Notes: generated by a model from the letters alone, not told the origin. DNA of 23,169 bases from an uncultured beta proteobacterium (GCA_903892315.1 CAITHY010000127.1:1-23169); one strand, 5' to 3'; shown: positions 7,259-15,918, numbered from the stretch's first letter. Numbers and translations are program-made.

Positions 7259-8614
7259 TTAGCCTAGATAGATAGCCTCTTTATCAATAGACTCGCGTAT
7301 ATATTGAATATTGTTTCTAAGGGTGTAACAGTCTGCAGTAGCAATCTTTGCTGCGCTGGAGTTTAGGACCTTTTTCTCAATGGCATTTAGAGTATTTAGG
7401 TACTCGATTCGTTTGTTGGCATCATATAAGCCCAAAGTCTCATGCTCAAAACGATTCAACTCCTTGTAAACTTCATTAATTTGTTTGCGGGCCAAATTGA
7501 GGCGGTAGTTAGGTATCGCCTTGAGGATGGGATAAGCGAAAGCAACAAAGGGGACCAAGAGCAAGAACATGCGCTCCAGGAATTCCGCCAGCCAAAATGG
7601 CAAATAACGGTTTAGCGAGGGTGGACCGTTTTCATAAAAAAATCGGGCATCCTTACTCAAAGGTACATCGCTATCAATATATTTGGGGAAAGTACCTGCC
7701 TTAGCAAAATAACTGCGGCCGCCATTGATTTCTCGAGCAGCCTCCAACAATAAAAGCTGAATGGCTGGATGAAGCCGATCGTCAATGAGTAAATTGGTCG
7801 TAGTTGAGACCAGATCAATTGGATGGTTTGGATTATTCACGGCCAGATCAAATCCACCCGTTGGAATAGATAGCTTTTCCAAAAATGGCAACAGGCGCGT
7901 ATACGCATCCGCTCTGGTGAATGAGGCCAAATGAATATCAGGACGATGAATTAAACGCTGCACGATTGGCGAATCAAAGCCATCAACCACAACTAAAGCA
8001 TCAACCTCGCCCTTATATAACTGCTGCTCACCCTCCAAATTGCTGCTCACTACAATGTGTGGATCAAATGATGGCAAGCCTTTTAAAGCCATTATCTGAA
8101 AACCCTCAGAATCTTTTTCGATACTAAGCTTGAGGTCGTTGCGTAGTTTCTTTTTTTCGGTTGTTGGGGTGGCCTCGAAAGCCTCAGGACGGTAAAAGAC
8201 CCAAACTGGCTCGTAATCTACGCTACCCAATGAGAGCAGACCCTTAGTCTGCTTTGGATCAATCATGCCACCCTGGACAAAAGCTGCCTGAATAGGATCA
8301 TTACGATCTAAGAGGTGCCTGAGATTGTCTTTAGAGTTTTTTGTAGGCACCAGCTCTAGATGAATACCCCTTTCCTTGAAATACTCTCGATACTTCTCTC
8401 CAAGTACACGATATGAGCCTTCGCCTGTAGCCATATAAACGGTATGAGGTGGGGCTGGCCTAGCAAACCAAATCAATCCAATCAGCAGAAGCAACAGGAG
8501 GGACAATAAAACCCAAATTTCTTTGGCATGTTGATACCAAATATGAATTTCGTCTTTGGCGGTTATATAGATCGCAGATAGATGCTCGACAACTTCTTCA
8601 TATATGGTAGACAT
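7259..8614 (-). CDS. Membrane-anchored TAXI-type (TRAP-associated extracytoplasmic immunogenic) solute-binding-like protein
   Basis: This 451-residue protein has a first membrane helix at about 33-50 (LLSLLLLLLIGLIWFARP). Next comes a TAXI/NMT1-like binding domain (about 57-330) with MATGEGSYRVLGEKY and AAFVQGGMID. A second hydrophobic segment follows at about 349-365 (MFLLLVPFVAFAYPIL), then a charged, probably helical C-terminal tail of about 85 residues. Two helices would leave the binding domain in the periplasm and the tail in the cytoplasm. Ordinary TAXI proteins are soluble and pair with TRAP permease subunits; none is visible here. It sits 53 bases downstream of nadB on the same strand, with a GGAGA ribosome site before its ATG, so it may be cotranscribed. 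Ligand and partner are unknown. A sensor or uptake role tied to NAD precursors is inference only. Confidence 0.75.
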   Translation of the reverse strand: MSTIYEEVVEHLSAIYITAKDEIHIWYQHAKEIWVLLSLLLLLLIGLIWFARPAPPHTVYMATGEGSYRVLGEKYREYFKERGIHLELVPTKNSKDNLRHLLDRNDPIQAAFVQGGMIDPKQTKGLLSLGSVDYEPVWVFYRPEAFEATPTTEKKKLRNDLKLSIEKDSEGFQIMALKGLPSFDPHIVVSSNLEGEQQLYKGEVDALVVVDGFDSPIVQRLIHRPDIHLASFTRADAYTRLLPFLEKLSIPTGGFDLAVNNPNHPIDLVSTTTNLLIDDRLHPAIQLLLLEAAREINGGRSYFAKAGTFPKYIDSDVPLSKDARFFYENGPPSLNRYLPFWLAEFLERMFLLLVPFVAFAYPILKAIPNYRLNLARKQINEVYKELNRFEHETLGLYDANKRIEYLNTLNAIEKKVLNSSAAKIATADCYTLRNNIQYIRESIDKEAIYLG

Positions 8615-8667
8615 GGATTTCTCCGCTGTAATGGTTAAAGCTTAACACCAGGCATCCAGATTGAGAA

Positions 8668-10326
8668 TTAAGTCTCAGCACTTTCGAGATTACCCTCTGC
8701 TTGCGGGGTCAGAATAGTTGGGTAAGACACAGCCCAAGTACCAGGGTAGTCACGACTGTAATGCAGTCCACGGCTCTCTCTGCGCATTAAGGCTGAACGC
8801 ACAATCAGCTCAGCGCACTCCAATAGGTTTCTAAGCTCAATGAGGTCACGTGTAACCTTAAAGTTAGCGTAATACTCTTGCACCTCGTAACGCAGGAGCT
8901 TAATGCGATGTAGGGCCCGCTCAAGACGACGATTGGTTCTCACAATGCCTACATAATTCCACATGAGTGAGCGTAGCTCATCCCAGTTATGAGCAATAAC
9001 CACCTGCTCATCTGCATCTTCTACCTGACTCTCATCCCATAATGGAAGAGCAGGCATCACTGGTGTTTTAAGACTAGAGATATCTTCTGCAGCCGCTTTA
9101 CCAATGACGACGCACTCCAATAAGGAGTTACTTGCAAGACGATTAGCGCCATGAAGGCCTGTGTAGGTTGCTTCTCCTACTGCATAGAGTCCCGGTAAGT
9201 CTGTGCGGCCCTTAAGGTCAGTCACCACACCACCACAGGTGTAATGAGCAGCAGGAACTACTGGAATAGGCTCTTTAGTGATATCCAAACCAAGACTCAT
9301 GCAGCGTGCATAAATCATTGGGAAATGCTCTTTAATAAATGCTTCGCCTAAATGCGTCGCATCTAGATGCACATAGTCCAAGCCATGCTTTTTCATCTCA
9401 AAGTCAATTGCACGGGCGACGATATCGCGTGGCGCCAATTCATGACGATCATCGTGCTCAGGCATGAAGCGTGTGCCATCAGGCAACTTTAACAAACCAC
9501 CCTCACCTCGCATGGCCTCAGTAATGAGGAAGGTGCGATCACTAGGGTGATACAAGCACGTCGGATGAAATTGAATAAATTCCATATTGCCAACCCGGCA
9601 ACCTGCGCGCCAGGCCATAGCAATGCCATCGCCTGTAGCAGTGTCAGGATTGCTGGTGTATCGATATACCTTACCAACACCACCAGTCGCTAGAACAACT
9701 GACTTAGCTTCGATGGTTTCTACACGATTATTTTTAATGTCGAGGGCATAAACGCCGTAACAACGATTGGGCTTGGTGCGCTGTGTCTTGGCATCAAGTT
9801 GACGATTGGTGATGAGATCCAGAGCAATCCAATGCTCCAGAATCTGAATATTTTTATGAGCCTTTGCTTTATCAAGCAGCACCTCATGAATAGCTTTGCC
9901 AGTTGCATCAGCGGCATGCGCAATACGGCGATGACTATGACCGCCTTCACGAGTTAAATGCAAACCCATTGGTCCAGTTTCATCAGCGGTAAATGGAACG
10001 CCCTGCTCTACTAACCAACGAATCGCTTCAGCACTCTCCTCCGCGATATAGCGGGCAGTAGATTCAACCACTAAACCTGCGCCCGCATCTAAGGTATCGG
10101 CCACATGAGAATCAATGCTGTCATGCTCTTTGTCGACAACACCAACAATGCCACCTTGTGCCCAAGCAGTAGCAGCCTCACCTAAACCGCGTTTAGCCAT
10201 CAAAATCACTGGCTGAGATTCAGCCATGTGCAGGGCGACAGTTAGCCCAGCTAATCCAGCCCCAATAATGAGGACGGGAAGCTCGGCTTTAGGATTGGTA
10301 TTTGAGGAGGGTTTAGAACTTGCCAT
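8668..10326 (-). CDS. nadB: L-aspartate oxidase
   Basis: The 552-residue flavoprotein oxidises L-aspartate to iminoaspartate, the first step of de novo NAD synthesis and the substrate source for NadA. The FAD-binding GxGxxG is GAGLAG at 22-27. Residues matching E. coli H244, R290, H351 and R386 are seen at H254 (IQFHPT), R300 (APRDIVARAID), H361 (AAHYTCGG) and R396 (HGANRLASNS), all at +10. The C-terminal helical domain of the succinate dehydrogenase/fumarate reductase flavoprotein family is present. It is not joined to nadAC but lies convergent to them on the opposite strand, between a toxin-antitoxin pair (40-base gap) and the TAXI gene. No strong ribosome-binding site precedes the ATG. Confidence 0.97.
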   Translation of the reverse strand: MASSKPSSNTNPKAELPVLIIGAGLAGLTVALHMAESQPVILMAKRGLGEAATAWAQGGIVGVVDKEHDSIDSHVADTLDAGAGLVVESTARYIAEESAEAIRWLVEQGVPFTADETGPMGLHLTREGGHSHRRIAHAADATGKAIHEVLLDKAKAHKNIQILEHWIALDLITNRQLDAKTQRTKPNRCYGVYALDIKNNRVETIEAKSVVLATGGVGKVYRYTSNPDTATGDGIAMAWRAGCRVGNMEFIQFHPTCLYHPSDRTFLITEAMRGEGGLLKLPDGTRFMPEHDDRHELAPRDIVARAIDFEMKKHGLDYVHLDATHLGEAFIKEHFPMIYARCMSLGLDITKEPIPVVPAAHYTCGGVVTDLKGRTDLPGLYAVGEATYTGLHGANRLASNSLLECVVIGKAAAEDISSLKTPVMPALPLWDESQVEDADEQVVIAHNWDELRSLMWNYVGIVRTNRRLERALHRIKLLRYEVQEYYANFKVTRDLIELRNLLECAELIVRSALMRRESRGLHYSRDYPGTWAVSYPTILTPQAEGNLESAET

Positions 10327-10366
10327 AGAGGGTTCATTCTAAAGGTCGCCAGAGATATGTGCTGAT

Positions 10367-10645
10367 TTATCTCTTAGCGTCTCTATAGAAGTTTTCATGC
10401 GAACCAATAGACTCCAAATAAATGAGTCTTAGCCCATCGTCTAATGAATACCCAAGCAAATAAAGCTGACCCGCGCTTCTGAACTTAAAAACCCATAATT
10501 GAGACAAATCACCCTTCTTTTTCTCACCAATTCTGGGTTTTTTAGCTACCTGGATTACAGCCTCATCGACATCCTTAGCAGTATTGTCATTTAGTTTTTT
10601 ATATTGCCTTAGAAAGCGACGTGTTTGAGAAACGTCATACGCCAT
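10367..10645 (-). CDS. RelE/ParE-family toxin
   Basis: The 92-residue basic protein fits the RelE/ParE fold: an N-terminal helix pair (SQTRRFLRQYKKLNDNTAKDVDEAV), a beta sheet with GDLSQLWVFKFRSAGQLYLLGYSL, and an end in GSHENFYRDAKR, a signature seen in a toxin group often paired with ParD-like antitoxins. Members act on mRNA at the ribosome or on gyrase; which applies here cannot be told from sequence. The ATG at 10645 overlaps the antitoxin stop by one base (TGATG) and has GGGAAG five bases upstream. A TTG one codon earlier is possible. nadB begins 40 bases downstream on the same strand. Confidence 0.85.
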   Translation of the reverse strand: MAYDVSQTRRFLRQYKKLNDNTAKDVDEAVIQVAKKPRIGEKKKGDLSQLWVFKFRSAGQLYLLGYSLDDGLRLIYLESIGSHENFYRDAKR

Positions 10646-10872
10646 CAAAGCTTCCCAGAGCGAGAGATAAACGGAGTAGATTGCTCCCTGGGCTCAGCCA
10701 ATGAAGCAAGCGATTCCATGATGAACGCGACCGGCAAGTCTGGGTTATCAATTGCCGCCCGCCCTACTTTTGCCCAAAACTCGATTTGGCCAGCAATAGT
10801 TCGATGCTCTACCTTTGCCTCTACCTTAGCCATCTCATAAAGATCGTCATCTATTCGCACTGGCATACCCAT
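10645..10872 (-). CDS. ParD-like antitoxin
   Basis: The 75-residue protein starts MGMPVRIDDDLYEMAKVEAK and continues VEHRTIAGQIEFWAKVGRAA, a ribbon-helix-helix-like N-terminus with the pattern of the ParD-like antitoxin family. The C-terminal part (IMESLASLAEPREQSTPF) would wrap the toxin. It is first in the operon and overlaps the toxin gene by one base, the usual order for type II systems with translational coupling. A GGGGG ribosome site lies just upstream. A palindrome 32-49 bases before the start is a likely autoregulation operator. Confidence 0.82.
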   Translation of the reverse strand: MGMPVRIDDDLYEMAKVEAKVEHRTIAGQIEFWAKVGRAAIDNPDLPVAFIMESLASLAEPREQSTPFISRSGKL

Positions 10873-10903
10873 TGCAGCCCCCTTTTTTACTTATTCCTTA
10901 ATT

Positions 10904-10921
10904 TTACTACAAAAGTAGTAA
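10904..10921 (-). promoter_or_regulatory. Probable toxin-antitoxin operator/promoter palindrome
   Basis: TTACTAC-AAAA-GTAGTAA is a perfect inverted repeat with 7-bp arms, upstream of the antitoxin gene. On the minus strand a TTGACC (-35-like, five of six bases) lies just upstream at about 10934, and the palindrome falls in the spacer and -10 area. This is the standard position for repression by an antitoxin or the toxin-antitoxin complex. Function is inferred from position and symmetry. Confidence 0.55.
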
Positions 10922-10942
10922 GGATAAAAGTGAGGTCAAAAC

Positions 10943-10971
10943 AAAAAAGGCCCCATTGAAGGAGCCTTTTT
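10943..10971 (-). terminator. Intrinsic terminator of the formate dehydrogenase operon
   Basis: On the minus strand, 19 bases after the fdsA stop, AAAAAGGCTCC pairs with GGGGCCTTTTTT around a TTCAAT loop and ends in a T-run. The stem is nearly symmetrical, so it could also work on the plus strand. It separates fds from the toxin-antitoxin promoter. Confidence 0.8.
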
Positions 10972-10989
10972 GTAGATTAGACAGCTCAA

Positions 10990-13884
10990 TTACCGAAGTA
11001 TGGCCGCCTTATTAATCGCTGGATCATTAGCGCCATAACCCATAAACTTCGACGCTTGACCGCCCTTGGCGAGCTTCACAGCGCAATACTTAAACTCCGG
11101 AATCTTGCCAAATGGATCTAGTGCTGAATTGGTAATCAAGTTCGCAGCAGCCTCGTAATAGGCAAATGGAATAAAGATCACGCCCCTCGGTGTGCCGTCA
11201 TCCCTTCTCACGTGGATACCTACTTCACCACGACGAGACTGAACGGTAATGACATCGCCCGCCGTAACGCCTAATTGGGTCATGTCCTCGCCATGCATAG
11301 AAACGGTTGCCATTGGCTCAATCGCATCAAGAACAGTTGCACGACGCGTCATACTGCCGGTATGCCAATGCTCTAACTGACGACCAGTAATCAATACAAA
11401 TGGGTATTCAGAATCAGGGCGCTCATTCGCAGGAATAATGTCAGCAGGAACCAGTTTTACCTTGCCATCTTTGGTATCAAACTTGTCATCAAACACGATC
11501 GGACGACCTGGATCTTCGGCAGATAAGCATGGATAAGTCACGCTAGATTCTTTTTCCAAACGCTCCCAGGTAATGCCATTGATCGCACCATGCATCGCTT
11601 GACGCATCTCGTCATAAACCTCAGCAACGCCAGCATCAGGACCTTGGTAATTCCAGGTCAAGCCCATACCTCTAGCGATTTGCTGAATAATCCATAAGTC
11701 AGGCTTGGCATCACCAGGAGGATTGATTGCTTTCTTGCCCATTTGGACCATACGGTCAGTATTACTAGCGGTACCAACCTTTTCAGGCCATGCACTTGCA
11801 GGCAAGACTACGTCAGCCAAGAGCGCAGTCTCAGTCATGAAGATGTCTTGCACAACTAAGTGTTCCAAAGCTGCCAAAGCATGACGCGCATGATTCAAAT
11901 CGGGATCACTCATCGCCGGGTTTTCACCTTCGACAAACATGCCACGAATTTTGTCTGGATCGGAGTCAGGAGCAGTGATCTTATGCATGATCTCTACAAC
12001 GGTATAGCCAGGCTTTTTATCCAATGGAGTACCCCAGAACTTCTCAAACCAAGCATGTGCTTCTGGATTATCAACACGCTGATAGTTCGGGAACATCATC
12101 GGAATCAAACCAGCATCACTAGCGCCCTGTACGTTGTTCTGACCACGCAATGGATGCAATCCGGAGCCAGGCTTACCAATTTGGCCAGTGATACTTACCA
12201 AGGCAATTAAGCAGCGCGCGTTATCGGTGCCGTGAACGTGTTGACTAACGCCCATGCCCCACAAAATCATTGCAGACTTGGTGGTAGCAAACTCTCTAGC
12301 CACTTCACGCAAGGTTTCTGCAGAAATACCGCAGATAGGAGCCATTGCTTCAGGGCTATAGCCCTTGATATTTTCTTTTAAGGCTTCAAAATTGTTGGAG
12401 CGATTTTGAATGAAGTCTTTATCAACCAAGCCCTCTTCAATAATCGTGTAGATCATGGCATTGAGCATCGCCACATCAGTATCTGGCTTAAATTGCATCG
12501 TGCGCCAGGCATGCTTACTGATTTCAGTTGCGCGTGGGTCGCACAAAACAATCTTGGCGCCACGCTTTGCGGCATTCTTGAACCAGGTAGCGGCAACAGG
12601 ATGATTTGCGGTTGGATTGGAGCCAATCAAGAAAATCAAACTGGAGTGCTCAACATCATTCACTTGGTTACTTACTGCGCCAGAACCCACGCCTTCTAAA
12701 AGCGCAGCAACGGACGATGCATGACAAAGGCGAGTGCAATGGTCTACGTTATTACTACCAAACCCAGTACGAACCAGCTTTTGGAATAAATAAGCTTCCT
12801 CATTGCTACCTTTAGCAGAACCAAAGCCTGCCAACACTTTTAAGCCGTGTTGATCTTTCAACTTTTTGAGTCCACCTGCGGCTACTTCAAGCGCTTCCTC
12901 CCAGGTGGCTTCACGGAAAATATTCGACCAATCTTGATTGCCCTCAAGCAAAGCTTCATCTTTAGCAACGCCTGCTTTACGAATTAATGGCTTAGTGAGA
13001 CGTTGTGGATTATGGATATAGTCCATACCAAAACGGCCTTTAACGCACAAGCGATTGTGGTTAGCTGGGCCATCACGACCCTCAACACTGACGATCTTTT
13101 CGTCTTTAACGTTATAAGTAATTTGACAGCCGACGCCACAGAATGGACAAACTGAATCGACTTTGCGATCCACTGTTTGCGAACCAATCAATCCCTTAGG
13201 CATCAATGCACCCGTTGGACAAGCCTGCACACACTCACCACAGGCAACGCAAGTACTGTCGCCCATCGGATCATTTAAGTCAAATACGATTTCACTATGA
13301 CCGCCACGCATAGCGTAACCAATCACATCGTTGACCTGCTCTTCACGGCAAGCACGTACACAACGGTTGCATTGAATACAGGCATCTAAGTTCACAGCCA
13401 TTGCTGGATGTGAAATATCGCTACTGACCTTCTCACGCCGCAATGCTTTGAGCTCTGGTCGAACCGTGACATCCATCCGCACAGCCCAAGTGCTGAGTTC
13501 GCCATGTTGATTTTTTTGCTCTTCTTCCTTGCTATCTCCAACCCACTTAAATCCTTCATCAGGCATATCGGAGAGCAACATCTCTAGAACCAACTTTTGA
13601 CTCTTTACCGCACGCTCACTATTCGCCTTTACTTCCATGCCTGGTGTTGCACTTCGGCAGCAACTAGGAGCTAAAGTACGCTCGCCATTAATTTCCACTA
13701 CGCATGCACGGCAGTTACCGTCAGGACGATAGCCATCTTTAAAGCACAGGTGCGGAATATCAATACCGTGTCGTTTGGCGGCCTTGAGAATTGTTTCGCC
13801 TTCGTATGAAACGATCGTCTTGCCATCGAGCTTGAACTCAACGGTTTGTAATTCGAGTTCTTTTGGATTTGTTGGTGCGTTCAT
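10990..13884 (-). CDS. fdsA: NAD-dependent formate dehydrogenase, molybdenum alpha subunit
   Basis: The 964-residue catalytic subunit oxidises formate to CO2 and passes electrons through Fe-S clusters to the NAD-reducing subunit. From the N-terminus it shows a [2Fe-2S] domain (C47, C58, C61, C75/76), two ferredoxin-type [4Fe-4S] motifs (C169-C179, C212-C222), a CPFCGVGC...C280 cluster site, then the molybdopterin domain. TRLCHASS carries the likely Mo-ligand Cys387 followed by His388; this is Cys, not selenocysteine. The C-terminal molydopterin-binding domain starts near FVLITGRQLEHWHTGSMTRR. Length matches the approximately 960-residue FdsA of Cupriavidus-type enzymes. ATG 13884 was chosen because MNAPTNPKELE fits the family; the longer frame reaches back into fdsB coding sequence. 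fdsB ends 28 bases upstream, so they form one operon. The genes fdsC (fdhD-like) and fdsD do not follow. Confidence 0.94.
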   Translation of the reverse strand: MNAPTNPKELELQTVEFKLDGKTIVSYEGETILKAAKRHGIDIPHLCFKDGYRPDGNCRACVVEINGERTLAPSCCRSATPGMEVKANSERAVKSQKLVLEMLLSDMPDEGFKWVGDSKEEEQKNQHGELSTWAVRMDVTVRPELKALRREKVSSDISHPAMAVNLDACIQCNRCVRACREEQVNDVIGYAMRGGHSEIVFDLNDPMGDSTCVACGECVQACPTGALMPKGLIGSQTVDRKVDSVCPFCGVGCQITYNVKDEKIVSVEGRDGPANHNRLCVKGRFGMDYIHNPQRLTKPLIRKAGVAKDEALLEGNQDWSNIFREATWEEALEVAAGGLKKLKDQHGLKVLAGFGSAKGSNEEAYLFQKLVRTGFGSNNVDHCTRLCHASSVAALLEGVGSGAVSNQVNDVEHSSLIFLIGSNPTANHPVAATWFKNAAKRGAKIVLCDPRATEISKHAWRTMQFKPDTDVAMLNAMIYTIIEEGLVDKDFIQNRSNNFEALKENIKGYSPEAMAPICGISAETLREVAREFATTKSAMILWGMGVSQHVHGTDNARCLIALVSITGQIGKPGSGLHPLRGQNNVQGASDAGLIPMMFPNYQRVDNPEAHAWFEKFWGTPLDKKPGYTVVEIMHKITAPDSDPDKIRGMFVEGENPAMSDPDLNHARHALAALEHLVVQDIFMTETALLADVVLPASAWPEKVGTASNTDRMVQMGKKAINPPGDAKPDLWIIQQIARGMGLTWNYQGPDAGVAEVYDEMRQAMHGAINGITWERLEKESSVTYPCLSAEDPGRPIVFDDKFDTKDGKVKLVPADIIPANERPDSEYPFVLITGRQLEHWHTGSMTRRATVLDAIEPMATVSMHGEDMTQLGVTAGDVITVQSRRGEVGIHVRRDDGTPRGVIFIPFAYYEAAANLITNSALDPFGKIPEFKYCAVKLAKGGQASKFMGYGANDPAINKAAILR

Positions 13885-13912
13885 GTTGGTCTCGTTTTTC
13901 CCTGATGATTTA

Positions 13913-15715
13913 TTAAGCGACTTCTTCTGGGAAATATTTATGAATACAACGAATAGGATTTGGCGCTGCTTGACCAAGACCACAAATAGAAGCATCCACC
14001 ATGACGGTTGCTAAGTCTTCTAAGGTTTCTTGATCCCATGATTTAGCTTGCATCAACTTGGCAGCCTTACCAGTGCCAACGCGGCAAGGCGTACATTGAC
14101 CGCAACTCTCGTGCTCAAAGAAATGCATGACGTTCAAAGCCATGTCGCGGGCTTTATCTTTGTCACCGAACACCATGACAGCAGCAGAACCGATAAAGCA
14201 ACCGTAAGGCTGCAACGTATCGAAGTCGAGTGGAATGTCATTCATGGTAGCCGGCAAAATACCGCCAGATGCGCCACCAGGCAAATAGCCATAGAACTTA
14301 TGGCCGTCTTGCATGCCGCCACAGTACTCATCAATCAATTCTTGAATAGTAATTCCTGCTGGGGCTAACTTCACTCCTGGTTGATTAACGCGCCCACTAA
14401 CGCTAAAGCTACGCAAACCTTTGCGATCATGACGACCGAAGGAACTAAACCACTCAGGTCCACGTTGCACAATATCGCGCACCCAGTACAGGGTCTCAAA
14501 GTTGTGCTCGAGTGTTGGTCTGCCAAACAAGCCTACTTGTGCAATGTACGGAGGACGCATGCGTGGCTCACCGCGCTTGCCTTCAATACTCTCGATCATG
14601 GCAGATTCTTCACCACAGATATAGGCACCAGCACCACGACGCAATTCAATATTCGGCAATGCGAATGGCGGGTTGGCTTTGAGTTTCGCCAATTCGGCTT
14701 CAAGTAACTCACGGCAGCCGTGGTACTCATCCCGCAAATAGATGTAGCAAGCATCAATACCAACGACACTTGCTGCAATGAGAAGACCCTCTAAGAAACG
14801 ATGTGGATCGCGCTCTAAGTAAGTGCGATCCTTAAATGTTCCTGGCTCGCCTTCGTCGATATTCACAGCCATTAATTTAGGAGCAATCTGATCTTTCACA
14901 ATGCGCCATTTGCGACCTGCTGGGAAGCCTGCGCCACCTAAGCCACGTAAGCCGGAGCTTTCCATTGCCTTGATGATGCTTTCGGCATCTTTCTGGCCTT
15001 CGAAAATCTCTTTAGCTAAAGCGTAACCACCTTGGGTACGATAAGACTCATAACCAACATAGTCAGGGGAAACGGCCTGCATCTCACCTTGTGGTGAAAC
15101 GCCTTGCTCTGCTAGGGCGGCAGGATCAAAGACAGCATCGTCTTTGGCCATTGGCTGAGTAGTCAGATTATTTTTTACCGCTGCTGCTACTTTGTCCACA
15201 GTAGCAAACAAGACTGGGTACTGATGTACTACCGCTACAGGAGCTTGCTCGCAACGTCCTACGCACGGAGCTGCAGCGACTTTGATATTAGGATTACCAA
15301 GGATAGCCGGCAATTTAGCCAACAGATTTTGTGCTCCAGCTAACTCACAGGCAATACCATCGCAAACACGGATGAGGGTGTCTGCAACGGGGTCATTGCC
15401 ACGCACTACTTCAAAGTGGTGGTAGAAAGTGGCTACTTCATACACCTCTGCCATTGGCAGATTCATTTCTTTTGCTAGAGCAACTAAATGACGATCATGC
15501 AAAGCACGGTATTCATCATTGAGCTTATGTAAATTTTCAATTAATAGATCGCGACGATGTGGGGCATTGCCGATGAGTTGACAAACTTCAGCAACTGATA
15601 CGTCGTCTGCTTGACGTCCTTTTAACTTACTCTTACGGCGAATGGTTTCCCTCAAATCATCTGCGGTTGCAACAGCAACTGCTTTGACTTCTCCAGAAGG
15701 CTTTGGATGATTCAT
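13913..15715 (-). CDS. fdsB: Formate dehydrogenase NADH-forming subunit, fused FdsG (NuoE-like) and FdsB (NuoF-like)
   Basis: The 600-residue protein joins two modules that are separate in many formate dehydrogenases. Residues about 45-185 are NuoE/FdsG-like with a [2Fe-2S] site C118xxxxC123...C151xxxC155. Residues about 220-600 are NuoF/FdsB-like, with the FMN/NAD loop SGLRGLGGAGFPAGRKW (254-270), NIDEGEPGTFKDR (285-297) and YICGEESAMIESIEG (365-379). The [4Fe-4S] motif is ESCGQCTPCR (C538, C541, C544) plus C578. It would accept electrons from FdsA and reduce NAD+ in the cytosol. It is the first gene of the operon. The 203-base region upstream contains several inverted repeats and AT-rich promoter-like sequence. 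The symbol reflects the larger module. Confidence 0.9.
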   Translation of the reverse strand: MNHPKPSGEVKAVAVATADDLRETIRRKSKLKGRQADDVSVAEVCQLIGNAPHRRDLLIENLHKLNDEYRALHDRHLVALAKEMNLPMAEVYEVATFYHHFEVVRGNDPVADTLIRVCDGIACELAGAQNLLAKLPAILGNPNIKVAAAPCVGRCEQAPVAVVHQYPVLFATVDKVAAAVKNNLTTQPMAKDDAVFDPAALAEQGVSPQGEMQAVSPDYVGYESYRTQGGYALAKEIFEGQKDAESIIKAMESSGLRGLGGAGFPAGRKWRIVKDQIAPKLMAVNIDEGEPGTFKDRTYLERDPHRFLEGLLIAASVVGIDACYIYLRDEYHGCRELLEAELAKLKANPPFALPNIELRRGAGAYICGEESAMIESIEGKRGEPRMRPPYIAQVGLFGRPTLEHNFETLYWVRDIVQRGPEWFSSFGRHDRKGLRSFSVSGRVNQPGVKLAPAGITIQELIDEYCGGMQDGHKFYGYLPGGASGGILPATMNDIPLDFDTLQPYGCFIGSAAVMVFGDKDKARDMALNVMHFFEHESCGQCTPCRVGTGKAAKLMQAKSWDQETLEDLATVMVDASICGLGQAAPNPIRCIHKYFPEEVA

Positions 15716-15837
15716 AGTTCGTAGTCTCTAATTTTTATATTTATTACTATTTATTGCTCAGCACCAATGCAGAGCGTTATTCCACTTTGCCCATCAAAAA
15801 CCCTGCTGAGCCAAATACTTAGCCGGCAATCCATGCG

Positions 15838-15857
15838 CAAAATAACGCTTTATTTTG
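15838..15857. promoter_or_regulatory. 8-bp inverted repeat upstream of fdsB
   Basis: CAAAATAA-CGCT-TTATTTTG is a perfect 8-bp inverted repeat about 120 bases upstream of the fdsB start. It could be a regulator site or part of an upstream leader. It is A/T-rich and lacks a T-run, so a terminator role is unlikely. Confidence 0.35.
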
Positions 15858-15875
15858 GGTTATTTAAGACCCTAT

Positions 15876-15897
15876 GTCCTTGACGGCGCTCAAGGAC
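15876..15897. promoter_or_regulatory. 8-bp inverted repeat / hairpin between fdsB and the lipoprotein gene
   Basis: GTCCTTGA-N6-TCAAGGAC forms a strong 8-bp stem. It lies 22 bases after the lipoprotein stop and 161 bases before fdsB. Only a short T-run follows on the plus strand and none on the minus, so it may be an imperfect terminator for the lipoprotein gene or an operator. A further small symmetry, AGGGT-TT-ACCCT, lies at 15906-15917. Confidence 0.4.
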
Positions 15898-15918
15898 TTT
15901 AACTAAGGGTTTACCCTA

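Noticed and set aside
10990..13884. Selenocysteine formate dehydrogenase
   Set aside because: The Mo-ligand position is an ordinary Cys codon and the frame has no internal TGA.
13885..13995. Extended N-terminus of fdsA (37 extra codons)
   Set aside because: The extension overlaps the end of fdsB, has no resemblance to FdsA, and the ATG at 13884 begins the conserved [2Fe-2S] domain at the usual distance.
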